From contig LSIG01000046.1 of assembly GCA_001556125.1 (NCBI GenBank), positions 62,001 through 126,000 on the forward strand: a stretch of DNA of 64,000 bases. The letters run 5' to 3'. Every line of letters begins with the position of its first letter. The stretch's first letter is position 1. The stretch is from Rhizobiales bacterium CCH10-E5 (lineage in GTDB: Bacteria > Pseudomonadota > Alphaproteobacteria > Rhizobiales > Beijerinckiaceae). The translations under genes and the position numbers were made by a program. This document shows positions 26,878 to 34,851 of the stretch, in pieces. The notes beneath the pieces are model-generated. The model had not been told where the DNA came from and did no database searches. It saw nothing but the letters and a program-made list of their open reading frames with translations.

Positions 26878-27459
26878 ATGCGCGCGATGGCAGAACGGGC
26901 GGGGCTGGTGGTGATCGCGACGGCGCTGGCCGGGCCTGCTCTCGCCCATACCGGAGCCGGCGCCGTGCATGGCTTCGGGGCGGGCCTGATGCATCCGCTC
27001 TTTGGCGTCGACCATGTCCTTGCCATGGTCGCGGTCGGTCTCTGGGCCGGGCTCACCGGCGGGCGAGCCCGCTTTGCCTATCCGCTCGCCTTTGTCGGCA
27101 TGATGGTCCTCGCCGGCCTCTGGGGCATGTCCGGTTCGTCCCTGCCGGGTGTCGAGATCGGCATCGCCGTCTCCGTCGTCGTGCTCGGCCTCGCCATCGC
27201 GCTGCGGGCGACGCCGCCGCTCGCCGCGGGCGCAGCCGCCTGCGCGATCTTCGCGATCTTCCACGGCCATGCCCATGGCGCCGAGCTGCCGCAAGGCGCG
27301 AGCGGGCTCGGCTATGCGCTCGGCTTCGTGCTGGCGACGGCCGCCCTGCACGGTGCCGGACTTGGGCTGGCCGGACTGCTCGCGGCGCGGGCGCCGCTGC
27401 TCGCCCGTGTCGCCGGCGGCGGACTGGCTCTCGCCGGCGTCGCCATTCTCGCGAGCTAG
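26878..27459 (+). CDS. HupE/UreJ-family nickel permease
   Basis: A 193-residue inner-membrane protein with a signal-like first segment (ending ALAHTGAG) and about six TM helices. The family motif HPLFGVDHVLAMVAVGLWAG is at about residues 40-60, and FHGHAHGAELP is a further His motif; both fit nickel or cobalt entry. GAGGGAG lies 7 nt before the ATG. Being the last gene of the urease locus, it most likely supplies nickel. Confidence 0.92.
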   Translation: MRAMAERAGLVVIATALAGPALAHTGAGAVHGFGAGLMHPLFGVDHVLAMVAVGLWAGLTGGRARFAYPLAFVGMMVLAGLWGMSGSSLPGVEIGIAVSVVVLGLAIALRATPPLAAGAAACAIFAIFHGHAHGAELPQGASGLGYALGFVLATAALHGAGLGLAGLLAARAPLLARVAGGGLALAGVAILAS

Positions 27460-27469
27460 CCGTCTGAGC

Positions 27470-27498
27470 ATCCTGCCGCCCCTGCGGGACGGCAGGAT
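27470..27498. terminator. Hairpin between convergent hupE and phnE
   Basis: A 9-bp perfect stem (ATCCTGCCG at 27470-27478, CGGCAGGAT at 27490-27498) with an 11-nt loop that itself can pair (CCC/GGG). It sits in the 62-bp gap between two convergent stops. There is no T run on either side, so its action as a terminator is uncertain. Confidence 0.45.
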
Positions 27499-27521
27499 CA
27501 GGCGAAAGCCGGCCTGCGGCG

Positions 27522-28328
27522 TCAGATGATGCGGCGCCGCAGCCAGCCGCCGATCTGCTCGACCGCGACCACCAGCGCGAAGACGGCCAGGATGATCGTC
27601 AGCGCGGTGTCGTAGTCGAACAGGTCGAACGCCACCTTGAGCTCGACGCCGATGCCGCCGGCGCCGACCAGCCCCAGTACGACCGAGGCCCGTGTCGCCT
27701 TCTCCACGCAGAACAGCGACGTCGCGATGAAGGACGGCATCGCGTTGGGCACGACCGCCGAGAAGATCAGCCCGGTCTTGCTCGCCCCGATGGTCGAAAG
27801 CGCCTCGCGCGGGCCCTTGTCGGTCTCCTCCATCGCCTCGGCGAAGAAGCGCCCGGCATAGCCGATCGTGTCGATCATCAGCGCCAGCACGCCGGCCGCG
27901 GGGCCGAGCCCGACGGCGATGACGAAGAACAGCGCCCAGATCAGATCCGGCACTGTCCGGAAGAAGGCGATCAGCCCGCGCGCCAGAACCCGCACGATCG
28001 GATGCGGCGACAGCCCGTCGGCGGCGAGGATCGCCAGCGGAAAGCTCAGGATCAGGCCGAGCACGCAGCCCGAGACCGCCATCTGGAAGGTCGTCGCCAG
28101 CGACCAGAGGATCTGCTCGAGGCGGCTGAGATCGGGCGGGAACATCCGCGTCAGGATGTTGCCCATATAGGGGATGCCGCGGATCAGCTTCTCGGCCGAG
28201 AGTTCCGAGCCGCTGAACGACCAGATCACCAGCGCCAATGCGAGGAAGCCGCCCATGAAGGCGACGGCGCTCGGCCGCTCGAAGCGATCGACGGCGAAGG
28301 GGGGCCGGGCAGTCTGAGAAAGGCTCAT
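27522..28328 (-). CDS. phnE: Phosphonate ABC transporter permease PhnE
   Basis: A 268-residue permease with about six TM helices. The family region FFRTVPDLIWALFFVIAVGLGP and the EAA loop EAMEETDKGPREALSTIGAS are present, followed by the typical KVAFDLFDYDTALTIILAVF end. Its ATG overlaps the phnC stop (ATGA). Only one permease is encoded, so it probably forms a homodimer; some relatives have two (PhnE1/PhnE2). Confidence 0.94.
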   Translation of the reverse strand: MSLSQTARPPFAVDRFERPSAVAFMGGFLALALVIWSFSGSELSAEKLIRGIPYMGNILTRMFPPDLSRLEQILWSLATTFQMAVSGCVLGLILSFPLAILAADGLSPHPIVRVLARGLIAFFRTVPDLIWALFFVIAVGLGPAAGVLALMIDTIGYAGRFFAEAMEETDKGPREALSTIGASKTGLIFSAVVPNAMPSFIATSLFCVEKATRASVVLGLVGAGGIGVELKVAFDLFDYDTALTIILAVFALVVAVEQIGGWLRRRII

Positions 28329-29173
28329 GCGAACACCGGCGCCGGCGCGCGCACCGGCTCCTCTTGGGGCGCTGTATCGCCGCCCGGCTCTTCGAAGAAG
28401 GCGGCGAGTTCGGCCTCGGTGCAATGCCCGGCCCGGCGGTCGAGGGCGATCGTGCCGCCGCCCAAACCGACGATGCGGTCGGAAAAGCGCAGCGCATGCG
28501 CCATGTGGTGCGAGACGAAGACAAGGGTCAGCCCCTTGTCGCGCGTCAGCCGGAACAGCAGCTCCATGATCTCGCGGCCGGCGCGCGGGTCGAGGCTGGC
28601 ATCCGGCTCGTCGGCCAGCACCAGCTCCGGGCGCTGCATCAGCATCCGCGCGATGGCGACGCGCTGGGACTGTCCGCCCGAGAGGGAATCGGCCCGTTGC
28701 AGCGCTTTGTCGGCAAGCCCGACGGCCTCCAGGCAGGCCATCGCCTCGTCCCGCACCGCAGCCGGTGCGAGCGATTGCGCCCATGTCCGCGGGCCGGAGC
28801 GCCGCGCCTGGACGCCATGCACGACATTGGAGAGCGCGCTGAGCCGCGCGACGAGATTATGCTTCTGGAAGACCACGCCGACCCGCGCCCGGAAGCGCTT
28901 CAGCGCCGAGCCGCTGAGATCGCCGACCGTCTCGCCGAGCACGCTCACCCGGCCCTGGTCGGCTTCCGCCAGCCGCACGATCATGCGCAGCAGCGTCGAT
29001 TTGCCGGTGCCATTGGCTCCGATGAGCGCCAGCGACTCGCCCGCCGGCACGGACAGGTCGAGCCGCTCGATGATGGTGCGCGGCCCGAAGCTCTTGCGCA
29101 GGCCGTCGATGGCGATGACGGGGACGCCAGCCCCCGTCACCATCTGCCCGAGGGCGGGCGAGGGCGTCGTCAC
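28325..29173 (-). CDS. phnC: Phosphonate ABC transporter ATP-binding protein PhnC
   Basis: A 282-residue ATPase: Walker A GANGTGKST (52-60), Q loop VFQKHNL, signature LSGGQ (164-168), Walker B LVLADEP (184-190) and the switch His in VSHH. The sequence LRKSFGPRTIIERLDLSVPAG and the whole context fit PhnC. The last about 25 residues are a Pro-rich extension. It overlaps phnD and phnE by 4 bp each. Confidence 0.94.
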   Translation of the reverse strand: MTTPSPALGQMVTGAGVPVIAIDGLRKSFGPRTIIERLDLSVPAGESLALIGANGTGKSTLLRMIVRLAEADQGRVSVLGETVGDLSGSALKRFRARVGVVFQKHNLVARLSALSNVVHGVQARRSGPRTWAQSLAPAAVRDEAMACLEAVGLADKALQRADSLSGGQSQRVAIARMLMQRPELVLADEPDASLDPRAGREIMELLFRLTRDKGLTLVFVSHHMAHALRFSDRIVGLGGGTIALDRRAGHCTEAELAAFFEEPGGDTAPQEEPVRAPAPVFA

Positions 29174-30039
29174 TCGATGAACTTGTTGAATTCGGTGATG
29201 CCGATCGTGGCGTAGATCGAGCGGACATAGTCGTAGTCGCTGTCCTTGACCTCGGGCAGGAAGACGCCCCCGGCGAATTTGCGGTTGTCGTCCGTGCCGG
29301 TGGTGACCGCCTTCATCAGCTCCGTGCCGTGGTCGAGGAAGGCCTTGCGCACCTTGGCGACGATCTCCGGCTTCACCTTGGGGCTGGCGATCATCACGTC
29401 GTTCGGCAGGTCGCGACCGCGCGCCACGACGGTGAAGCCGGTCTTGGTGTCGCTCTCGCGGATGCGCTGGAGATGGGTGAGGTTGAGGCCGATGGCGGCG
29501 ATGTCGCCGCGCTTCATCGCCTCGACCGCGACGTTGCGCTTCACGAAGATCGGCTTGTAGTCGACGTTGTACTTCAGGCCGAAATCGGCGAGCGCCTGCG
29601 CCGGGCCGAGATGCTGCGAGGTCGAGCCGATCTCGCCGAAGGAGATCGTCTTGCCCTTGAGATCGGCGACGCTCTTGATCGGCCCGCTCGCGAGCACGGC
29701 GACCTGGCTGAAATAGTCGGGGCGCTGCCAGCCGACGACCGGCACCGCATTGGTCCGGGCCTTGAACACGACGTACTCGGCCGGCCCCGTCAGCACGAAA
29801 TCCACCTGGCCGGCGGCCATCGCCTCGACCGCGGCGGTGCGGCCGGACACCGCGAAGAACTGCACCTTGACGTCGGCAACCTTCTCGAACGCAGCTTTGA
29901 ACGGGCCGAACTCGCGCTGGAGCGATTCCGCGCCGTCGATGTCGGTGACGGCGAAGCGGATCGAATCCTGCGCGTGGGCGGCCGGCGCGGCGAAGGCGGC
30001 GGCTGCGGCGAGCAGCGCGACGGCGATGGGCTTCAGCAT
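29170..30039 (-). CDS. phnD: Phosphonate ABC transporter substrate-binding protein PhnD
   Basis: A 289-residue periplasmic protein with a signal peptide (MLKPIAVALLAAAAAFAAPAAHAQ). Motifs of the PhnD family are seen: DGAESLQREFGPFKAAFEKV, MAAGQVDFVLTGPAEYVVFKAR, KGKTISFGEIGSTSQHLGP and RDLPNDVMIASP. First gene of phnDCE, divergent from phnM over 160 bp. The exact substrate (alkylphosphonate, 2-aminoethylphosphonate, phosphite) is not fixed by sequence. Confidence 0.94.
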   Translation of the reverse strand: MLKPIAVALLAAAAAFAAPAAHAQDSIRFAVTDIDGAESLQREFGPFKAAFEKVADVKVQFFAVSGRTAAVEAMAAGQVDFVLTGPAEYVVFKARTNAVPVVGWQRPDYFSQVAVLASGPIKSVADLKGKTISFGEIGSTSQHLGPAQALADFGLKYNVDYKPIFVKRNVAVEAMKRGDIAAIGLNLTHLQRIRESDTKTGFTVVARGRDLPNDVMIASPKVKPEIVAKVRKAFLDHGTELMKAVTTGTDDNRKFAGGVFLPEVKDSDYDYVRSIYATIGITEFNKFIE

Positions 30040-30094
30040 GGGGCGTTCTCCCGTTCCCTGGAGCCCTGCCGCTAGGGCCGGCATGCGACGGGCC

Positions 30095-30149
30095 GGTGAC
30101 GGCTGCCTGACGGTTCGGTGACGGCCGGTGTCATGCTGTCGTCATGCCC
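30095..30149. promoter_or_regulatory. 11-bp-periodic repeats resembling a Pho box
   Basis: TGACGG occurs at 30097, 30108 and 30119, exactly 11 bp apart, followed by TGTCAT at 30129 and CGTCAT at 30140. PhoB binds direct repeats with an 11-bp period of the form CTGTCAT-N4. The block lies between the divergent phnD and phnM starts, where phosphate control would be expected. Matches to the consensus are partial (T, G and C positions). Confidence 0.55.
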
Positions 30150-30199
30150 TGGCGCGAAGGCGCAACGCCGCAGGGCGGGTGCATGGCAAGGAGACGGAT

Positions 30200-31339
30200 G
30201 TGTCGATCGCGATCACGGGGGGGACCGTTCTGGTCGAAGGGCTCGAGCGACACGACCTCATGGTCGAGGACGGGCTCATCGCCGGCTTCGACCGGGCCGG
30301 CAGAGCCCGGCTGACGCTCGACGCGACCGGGCTTCTGGTGCTGCCGGGCCTCGTCGACTGCCATGGCGACGCCTTCGAGCGCCACATCATGCCGCGGCCG
30401 CGCGTTGCCTTCGACATCGACCTCGCCTTGAAGGATGCCGACCGGGCGCTGCTGGCGAGCGGTATCACCACCGCCTTCCACGGCGTCACCTGGTCCTGGG
30501 AGCCGGGCCTGCGCGGGGCGGAGAATGCCCGCGCCCTGGCCGAGGCGATCGCGCGGCTGCAGCCGGAGCTGGGCGCCGACACGCGCTTCCACCTGCGCCA
30601 CGAGACCTTCAACCTCGATGCCGAGCCGCAGATCCTCGCCTGGCTGGCGGAGGGGCGCGTCGGTGTGCTCGCCTTCAACGACCACACCGAAGGGACGCTG
30701 AAGACGCGCCACCGCCCCGACAAGATCGGCAAGATGGTCGAGCGCACAGGCCTGTCGACGGAGGCCTTCATGGACCTCGTCGAGACGGTTTATGCCCGCA
30801 AGAGCGAGGTCGAGGGCTCGATCGCGCGCCTCGCAGCGGCGGCGCGCGCGGCCGGCGTGACGATGTTCTCCCATGACGACATGACGCCCGACATGCGCGC
30901 CTGGTACCGGTCGCTGGGTGTGACGGTCGCCGAATTCCCGATCGACGAGCCGACCGCGCGCGCAGCCGCCGATCACGGCGAGGCGATCGTCTTCGGCGCC
31001 CCCAATGTCGTGCGCGGCGGCTCGCACACCGGCTGCCCCAGCGCCGAGGAGATGGTGCGGGCCGGGCTCTGCACCATTCTGGCGTCGGATTACTACTATC
31101 CGGCGCTGGCGCTGGCGCCGTTCCTGCTCGCCCGCCGCGGCGCGGCCTCTTTCGCCGAGGCCTGGGCGCTGGTTTCGCGCGCCCCGGCACAGGCACTGGG
31201 TCTCGACGACCGCGGCGTCATCGCGCCCGGCAAGCGCGCGGATCTCGTTCTTGTCGAGGAGGGGCCCCATCCCCGTGTCGTCGCGACCATCGCGGGCGGA
31301 AGGCTCGTCCATCTCGCCGACCAGCGCCTGCTCGCCTGA
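30200..31339 (+). CDS. phnM: PhnM-type amidohydrolase (ribose 1-methylphosphonate 5-triphosphate diphosphatase family)
   Basis: A 379-residue amidohydrolase that in the C-P lyase pathway removes pyrophosphate from the 5-triphosphate intermediate. Metal-site residues sit in DCHGDAFERHIMPRPR (His55, Asp57, His62), with RHETFNLDA, FNDHTEGTLKT, SHDDMTPD and ASDYYYPALA typical of PhnM. The start is GTG at 30200 with AAGGAG 6 nt upstream. None of the lyase core genes phnGHIJKL is in the window, so these must be elsewhere or absent. Confidence 0.92.
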   Translation: MSIAITGGTVLVEGLERHDLMVEDGLIAGFDRAGRARLTLDATGLLVLPGLVDCHGDAFERHIMPRPRVAFDIDLALKDADRALLASGITTAFHGVTWSWEPGLRGAENARALAEAIARLQPELGADTRFHLRHETFNLDAEPQILAWLAEGRVGVLAFNDHTEGTLKTRHRPDKIGKMVERTGLSTEAFMDLVETVYARKSEVEGSIARLAAAARAAGVTMFSHDDMTPDMRAWYRSLGVTVAEFPIDEPTARAAADHGEAIVFGAPNVVRGGSHTGCPSAEEMVRAGLCTILASDYYYPALALAPFLLARRGAASFAEAWALVSRAPAQALGLDDRGVIAPGKRADLVLVEEGPHPRVVATIAGGRLVHLADQRLLA

Positions 31340-31410
31340 GGCTCCCGGTTCCAGCCGGAACTTTCCCCGTCTGGGCCGATTGTAGAGCCGTCGAGATCGG
31401 GGACGGTGCC

Positions 31411-32424
31411 ATGGCGTTGCTGGAGAAGGAAGAAGCCCCTGTCCGCCTGAAGCGTGCCAAGCCGACGGACCTCAGCATCACCCGCCACCGGGCCGGCAAG
31501 GGATTCACCTATCGCGATGCGGACGGAAACCGCATCACGGATCAGGCGACGCTGGCCCGCATCCGTTCGCTCGCCATCCCGCCGGCCTATGTCGATGTCC
31601 GCATCGCGGCCGATCCCCGCGCGCATCTCCAGGCGGTCGGCCATGACGAGGCCGGCCGGATCCAGCATCGCTACCATCCCGGCTGGGAGAAGGTGCGCGA
31701 GCGCCGCAAACTCAAGCGGCTGAAATGCCTGCTCGACGCCCTGCCGAAACTGCGCGCGGCGATCGCCCGCGATCTCAAGGACCGGCGTCTCAGCCGCGAC
31801 AAGGCGCTCGCCTGCGCGGCGGCGATCATCGACCGCTGCCATATCCGCGTCGGCAACGAGACCTATGCGAAGACCAATGGCAGCCATGGCGCCTCGACCC
31901 TGCTCAAGCGCCACGTCACCATCACCGGCGGCCGCGTCGAACTCTCCTTCAAGGGCAAGAGCGGCAAGCAGATCGCCTGCGCCCATTCCGATCCGGCGCT
32001 GGTCCGTGCGCTGACGCGGATCATGACCCTGCCGGGCAAGCGCCTGCTCCAGTACCGGCGCGAGGATGGTGGCATCGCCGAGGTCCGCGCGAGCGAGATC
32101 AACGCCTATCTCAAGCGCGTCAGCGGCCTGCCCGTGAGTGCCAAGGATCTGCGTATGCTCGCCGCCAATGCGGCGGCGGCCGAACTGCTGCTGGCGGGCG
32201 AGGTGGTCGCCACCGAGACAGGCAAGAAGCGCCAGCTCGCCGACATCATGCGGGCGATCTCGGAGCGGCTGGTCAACACGCCGGCCGTGGTCCGCAAGAG
32301 CTATGTCCATGCCATCGTGCTGCGCGCCTATGCCACCGGCCGCCTGAAGCGCTGTTACGAAAAGGCCAAGGCCCGCGGCGCCTGCTCGCGGATCGAACGG
32401 GCGCTGGGGCTGGTTGCGGCCTGA
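31411..32424 (+). CDS. DNA topoisomerase IB (poxvirus/bacterial type)
   Basis: A 337-residue type IB enzyme that relaxes supercoils through a 3'-phosphotyrosyl link. Active-site residues can be placed: Arg146 (HIRVGNETYA), Lys168 region (KRHVTI), Arg248 (AKDLRML), Asn289 (VNTP, Asn in place of poxvirus His, as in Deinococcus) and Tyr298 (RKSYVHA). The N-terminal domain has IPPAYVDVRI and QHRYHPGWEKVRERRK. A likely chromosomal accessory enzyme; TopIB genes are scattered among bacteria. Confidence 0.94.
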   Translation: MALLEKEEAPVRLKRAKPTDLSITRHRAGKGFTYRDADGNRITDQATLARIRSLAIPPAYVDVRIAADPRAHLQAVGHDEAGRIQHRYHPGWEKVRERRKLKRLKCLLDALPKLRAAIARDLKDRRLSRDKALACAAAIIDRCHIRVGNETYAKTNGSHGASTLLKRHVTITGGRVELSFKGKSGKQIACAHSDPALVRALTRIMTLPGKRLLQYRREDGGIAEVRASEINAYLKRVSGLPVSAKDLRMLAANAAAAELLLAGEVVATETGKKRQLADIMRAISERLVNTPAVVRKSYVHAIVLRAYATGRLKRCYEKAKARGACSRIERALGLVAA

Positions 32425-32479
32425 TCCTGCGGACGGCCGCACAGGTGCATCGCGCCGCATTTTCGGCTAGTCAGCCGCA

Positions 32480-33481
32480 ATGACCGCCCTTTCGCCCGAG
32501 CAGCTGCGCTTTTCCGTCGCGCCGATGATGGACTGGACCGACCGGCATTGCCGCGTCATCCACCGCCTGATGTCGCGTCGCGCCCGGCTCTATACCGAAA
32601 TGGTGACGGCGCAGGCGGTGATCCGCGGCGACCGCCAGCGGCTGATCGGCTTTGACGCGGTCGAGCATCCGGTCGCCCTGCAGCTCGGCGGCAACGATCC
32701 CGCTCTGCTGGCGCAGGCCGCCCGCATCGGCGCCGACTTCGGCTATGACGAGATCAATTTGAACTGCGGCTGCCCTTCCGACCGCGTTCAGGGGGGCGCC
32801 TTCGGGGCCTGCCTGATGCGCGAGCCGGCGCTCGTCGGGGATTGCGTCGCGGCGATGAAGGCCGCGGTCGGCATCCCCGTGACCGTAAAATGCCGCATCG
32901 GCGTCGACGATCAGGATCCGGAAGCGGCTCTCGACGCGCTCACCCGGGCGGTGACGGCGGCGGGCGTCGATGCGCTGATTGTCCATGCCCGCAAGGCCTG
33001 GCTGCAGGGCCTCTCGCCGAAGGAAAACCGCGAGATCCCGCCGCTCGACTATGACCGCGCCTACCGGCTGAAGGCGGCCCATCCGGGCCTTCCCATCGCC
33101 CTCAACGGTGGCATCCGTGCGCCCGAGGAATGGGCCGGGCATCTGGCGCATCTCGACGGCGTCATGGTCGGGCGCGAGGCCTATCAGAACCCGGAGATCC
33201 TGCTGCGGGTCGATCCACTGCTCTTCGGCGAGGACGCGCCGGTTGCGGACGCCTTCGCCATGCTGGAGGCGCTGGAGCCACATCTCGCGCGTTATCTCGA
33301 GGCCGGCGGCCGGCTGCACGCCTTCACGCGCCATCTCGTCGGCCTGTTCCCCGGCCGGCCTGGCGCGCGCCAGTTCCGCCGCCATCTCGCCGAGCATTGC
33401 GTCGCGGCCGGTGCGGGCCTCGCCGATCTGCGCGCGGCGATCGCCCATGTCTCGCGGCACGACGCCGTCCGCGCCGCTTGA
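32480..33481 (+). CDS. dusA: tRNA-dihydrouridine(20/20a) synthase DusA
   Basis: A 333-residue flavoenzyme that reduces U20/U20a in tRNA D loops. It has the N-terminal SVAPMMDWTDRHCR, the catalytic motif NLNCGCPSDRVQGGAFGA (Cys98), and the DusA-specific HARKAWLQGLSPKENREIPPL and NGGIRAPEE segments. C-terminal GLFPGRPGARQFRRHL is typical of DusA. It stands 55 bp after topoisomerase IB and 9 bp before the thioesterase gene. Confidence 0.97.
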   Translation: MTALSPEQLRFSVAPMMDWTDRHCRVIHRLMSRRARLYTEMVTAQAVIRGDRQRLIGFDAVEHPVALQLGGNDPALLAQAARIGADFGYDEINLNCGCPSDRVQGGAFGACLMREPALVGDCVAAMKAAVGIPVTVKCRIGVDDQDPEAALDALTRAVTAAGVDALIVHARKAWLQGLSPKENREIPPLDYDRAYRLKAAHPGLPIALNGGIRAPEEWAGHLAHLDGVMVGREAYQNPEILLRVDPLLFGEDAPVADAFAMLEALEPHLARYLEAGGRLHAFTRHLVGLFPGRPGARQFRRHLAEHCVAAGAGLADLRAAIAHVSRHDAVRAA

Positions 33482-33490
33482 GGACCTACG

Positions 33491-33943
33491 ATGGCCGATG
33501 CCCTGTCCGACACCGGGATCGGCCGCCGCGTCGCCGAGAGCTTCGACAAGCAGGGCTTCATGACGACGCTGGGCGCGCGGCTCCTGCGCGTGGCGCCGGG
33601 CGAGGTCGAGATCGAACTGCCGGTCGGGCCGCTCGTTTCGCAGCAGCACGGCTTCGTCCATGCCGGTGCGGTCGCGGCCATCGCCGATTCCGCCTGTGGC
33701 TATGCGGCGCTGACCCGGATGCCGGCAGGGGTGGGCGTGCTAACCGCCGAGTTCAAGATCAACCTGCTCGCGCCTGCCGCCGGCGACAGGCTCATCGCGC
33801 GGGGCCGGGTGGTCAAGGCGGGACGGACGCTGACCCTCGCCCTGGCCGAGGTCTTCGCGGTCCGCGACGGCGCCGAGAAGCTTTGCGCCATGCTGACGGC
33901 GACCTGCATGGCCGTGGGCGGCCGCGAGGGCGTGTCGGACTGA
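33491..33943 (+). CDS. PaaI-like hotdog-fold thioesterase
   Basis: A 150-residue single hotdog domain. The helix motif HGFVHAGAVAAIADSACGYAAL (about residues 53-74) and LTAEFKINLLAPAAGD are characteristic of the PaaI/YigI acyl-CoA thioesterase group. The substrate is unknown. Nine bp after dusA, so co-transcribed. Confidence 0.9.
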   Translation: MADALSDTGIGRRVAESFDKQGFMTTLGARLLRVAPGEVEIELPVGPLVSQQHGFVHAGAVAAIADSACGYAALTRMPAGVGVLTAEFKINLLAPAAGDRLIARGRVVKAGRTLTLALAEVFAVRDGAEKLCAMLTATCMAVGGREGVSD

Positions 33944-33981
33944 CGCGCCGTCGGACTTGACGCGCCCGAAGGACCAAAGGT

Positions 33982-34003
33982 AACTTAACGCAATGGTTAA
34001 GTT
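33982..34003 (+). promoter_or_regulatory. Palindrome over the arsR-type start codon (probable operator)
   Basis: AACTTAAC (33982-33989) and GTTAAGTT (33996-34003) form a perfect inverted repeat with a 6-bp centre that contains the ATG at 33993. A repressor bound here would block its own gene at the start codon. The AT-rich arms stand out against the GC-rich surroundings. Confidence 0.6.
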
Positions 34004-34346
34004 GGAATCCTCGCAACTCGACAGGACCTTCGCGGCGCTGTCCGATCCGACCCGCAGGGCGATGCTCGCGCGGCTGGAGGGCGAGGAGGCCGTTTCGGTC
34101 AGCGAGCTGGCGCGGCCTTTCGCGATGTCGCTGCCGGCGGTGATGAAGCACCTCGACGTGCTGTCGGATGCCGGGCTGATCACGCGGACGAAGACGGGCC
34201 GCACCGTTTCCTGCCGCCTCAATGCCGACCCGATGGAGGAGGCGATGGGCTGGCTCGCACGCTATCAAAGGTTCTGGACACAGCGCCTCGACGCGCTGGA
34301 GGCGATGCTGGAGGCACGCCGCAAAACCCCCGCCGATGCAGATTGA
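33993..34346 (+). CDS. ArsR-family transcriptional regulator
   Basis: A 117-residue winged-helix protein. The HTH core is SDPTRRAMLARLEGEEAVSVSELARPFAMSLPAVMKHLDVLSDAGLI (about residues 17-63), then the wing RTKTGRTVSCRLN. There are no Cys metal-binding motifs, as is usual for the ArsR members paired with an AHSA1 protein. The next gene starts 22 bp downstream, so the two form an operon. Self-regulation through the start-codon palindrome is inferred. Confidence 0.93.
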   Translation: MVKLESSQLDRTFAALSDPTRRAMLARLEGEEAVSVSELARPFAMSLPAVMKHLDVLSDAGLITRTKTGRTVSCRLNADPMEEAMGWLARYQRFWTQRLDALEAMLEARRKTPADAD

Positions 34347-34368
34347 GCGACGACCGCAAGGATCGTTC

Positions 34369-34809
34369 ATGGACAGCGATGTGCCGACGACACCGAGCCT
34401 GACGATCAAGCGCCGGCTCAACGCCACACCGGCCGAGGTCTTCGAGGCCTGGACCGATCCCAAGCTGCTGATGCAGTGGTTCGGACCGGAAAATGTCGAG
34501 ACCCAGGAGGTCTCGGTCGATGCCCGCGTCGGGGGCGGTTTTCGCGCGGTGATGCTGGAGGACACCGGCGAGCGTCACGAGGTCTCCGGCATCTATGCCG
34601 AGGTCGTCGCGAACGAGAAGCTGGTCTTCTCCTGGTCCTGGATCACGACGCCCGAGCGCGTCTCGCAGGTCACGGTCACCTTCAAGCCCGACGGCGCCGG
34701 CACGATCCTGACCTTGGTCCATGAGCAGCTCTTCGACGAGCAGGCGGTCAAGGGCCACACCCATGGCTGGACCGGCTCGCTCGCCAAGCTGGAGGCCCTG
34801 TTCGCCTGA
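34369..34809 (+). CDS. SRPBCC/AHSA1-domain protein
   Basis: A 146-residue START-like domain: TIKRRLNATPAEVFEAWTDPKLLMQWFGP at the N-terminus, GGGFRAVM in the strands and HTHGWTGSLAKLEALF in the final helix. This family (Aha1 C-terminal-like) binds hydrophobic ligands; the function of the bacterial copies is mostly unknown. Paired with the upstream ArsR gene, an arrangement seen widely. Confidence 0.9.
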   Translation: MDSDVPTTPSLTIKRRLNATPAEVFEAWTDPKLLMQWFGPENVETQEVSVDARVGGGFRAVMLEDTGERHEVSGIYAEVVANEKLVFSWSWITTPERVSQVTVTFKPDGAGTILTLVHEQLFDEQAVKGHTHGWTGSLAKLEALFA

Positions 34810-34840
34810 CGACCGGCCCGGCCTTGCGCCGGGCCGGTCG
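34810..34840. terminator. Long hairpin between convergent genes
   Basis: A perfect 13-bp stem (CGACCGGCCCGGC at 34810-34822 and its complement at 34828-34840) with a 5-nt loop begins directly after the AHSA1 stop and lies before the stop of the convergent SMP-30 gene. It lacks a T run on either strand, so it is either a structural barrier or a weak bidirectional terminator. Confidence 0.55.
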
Positions 34841-34851
34841 CAGCGCGGTCT

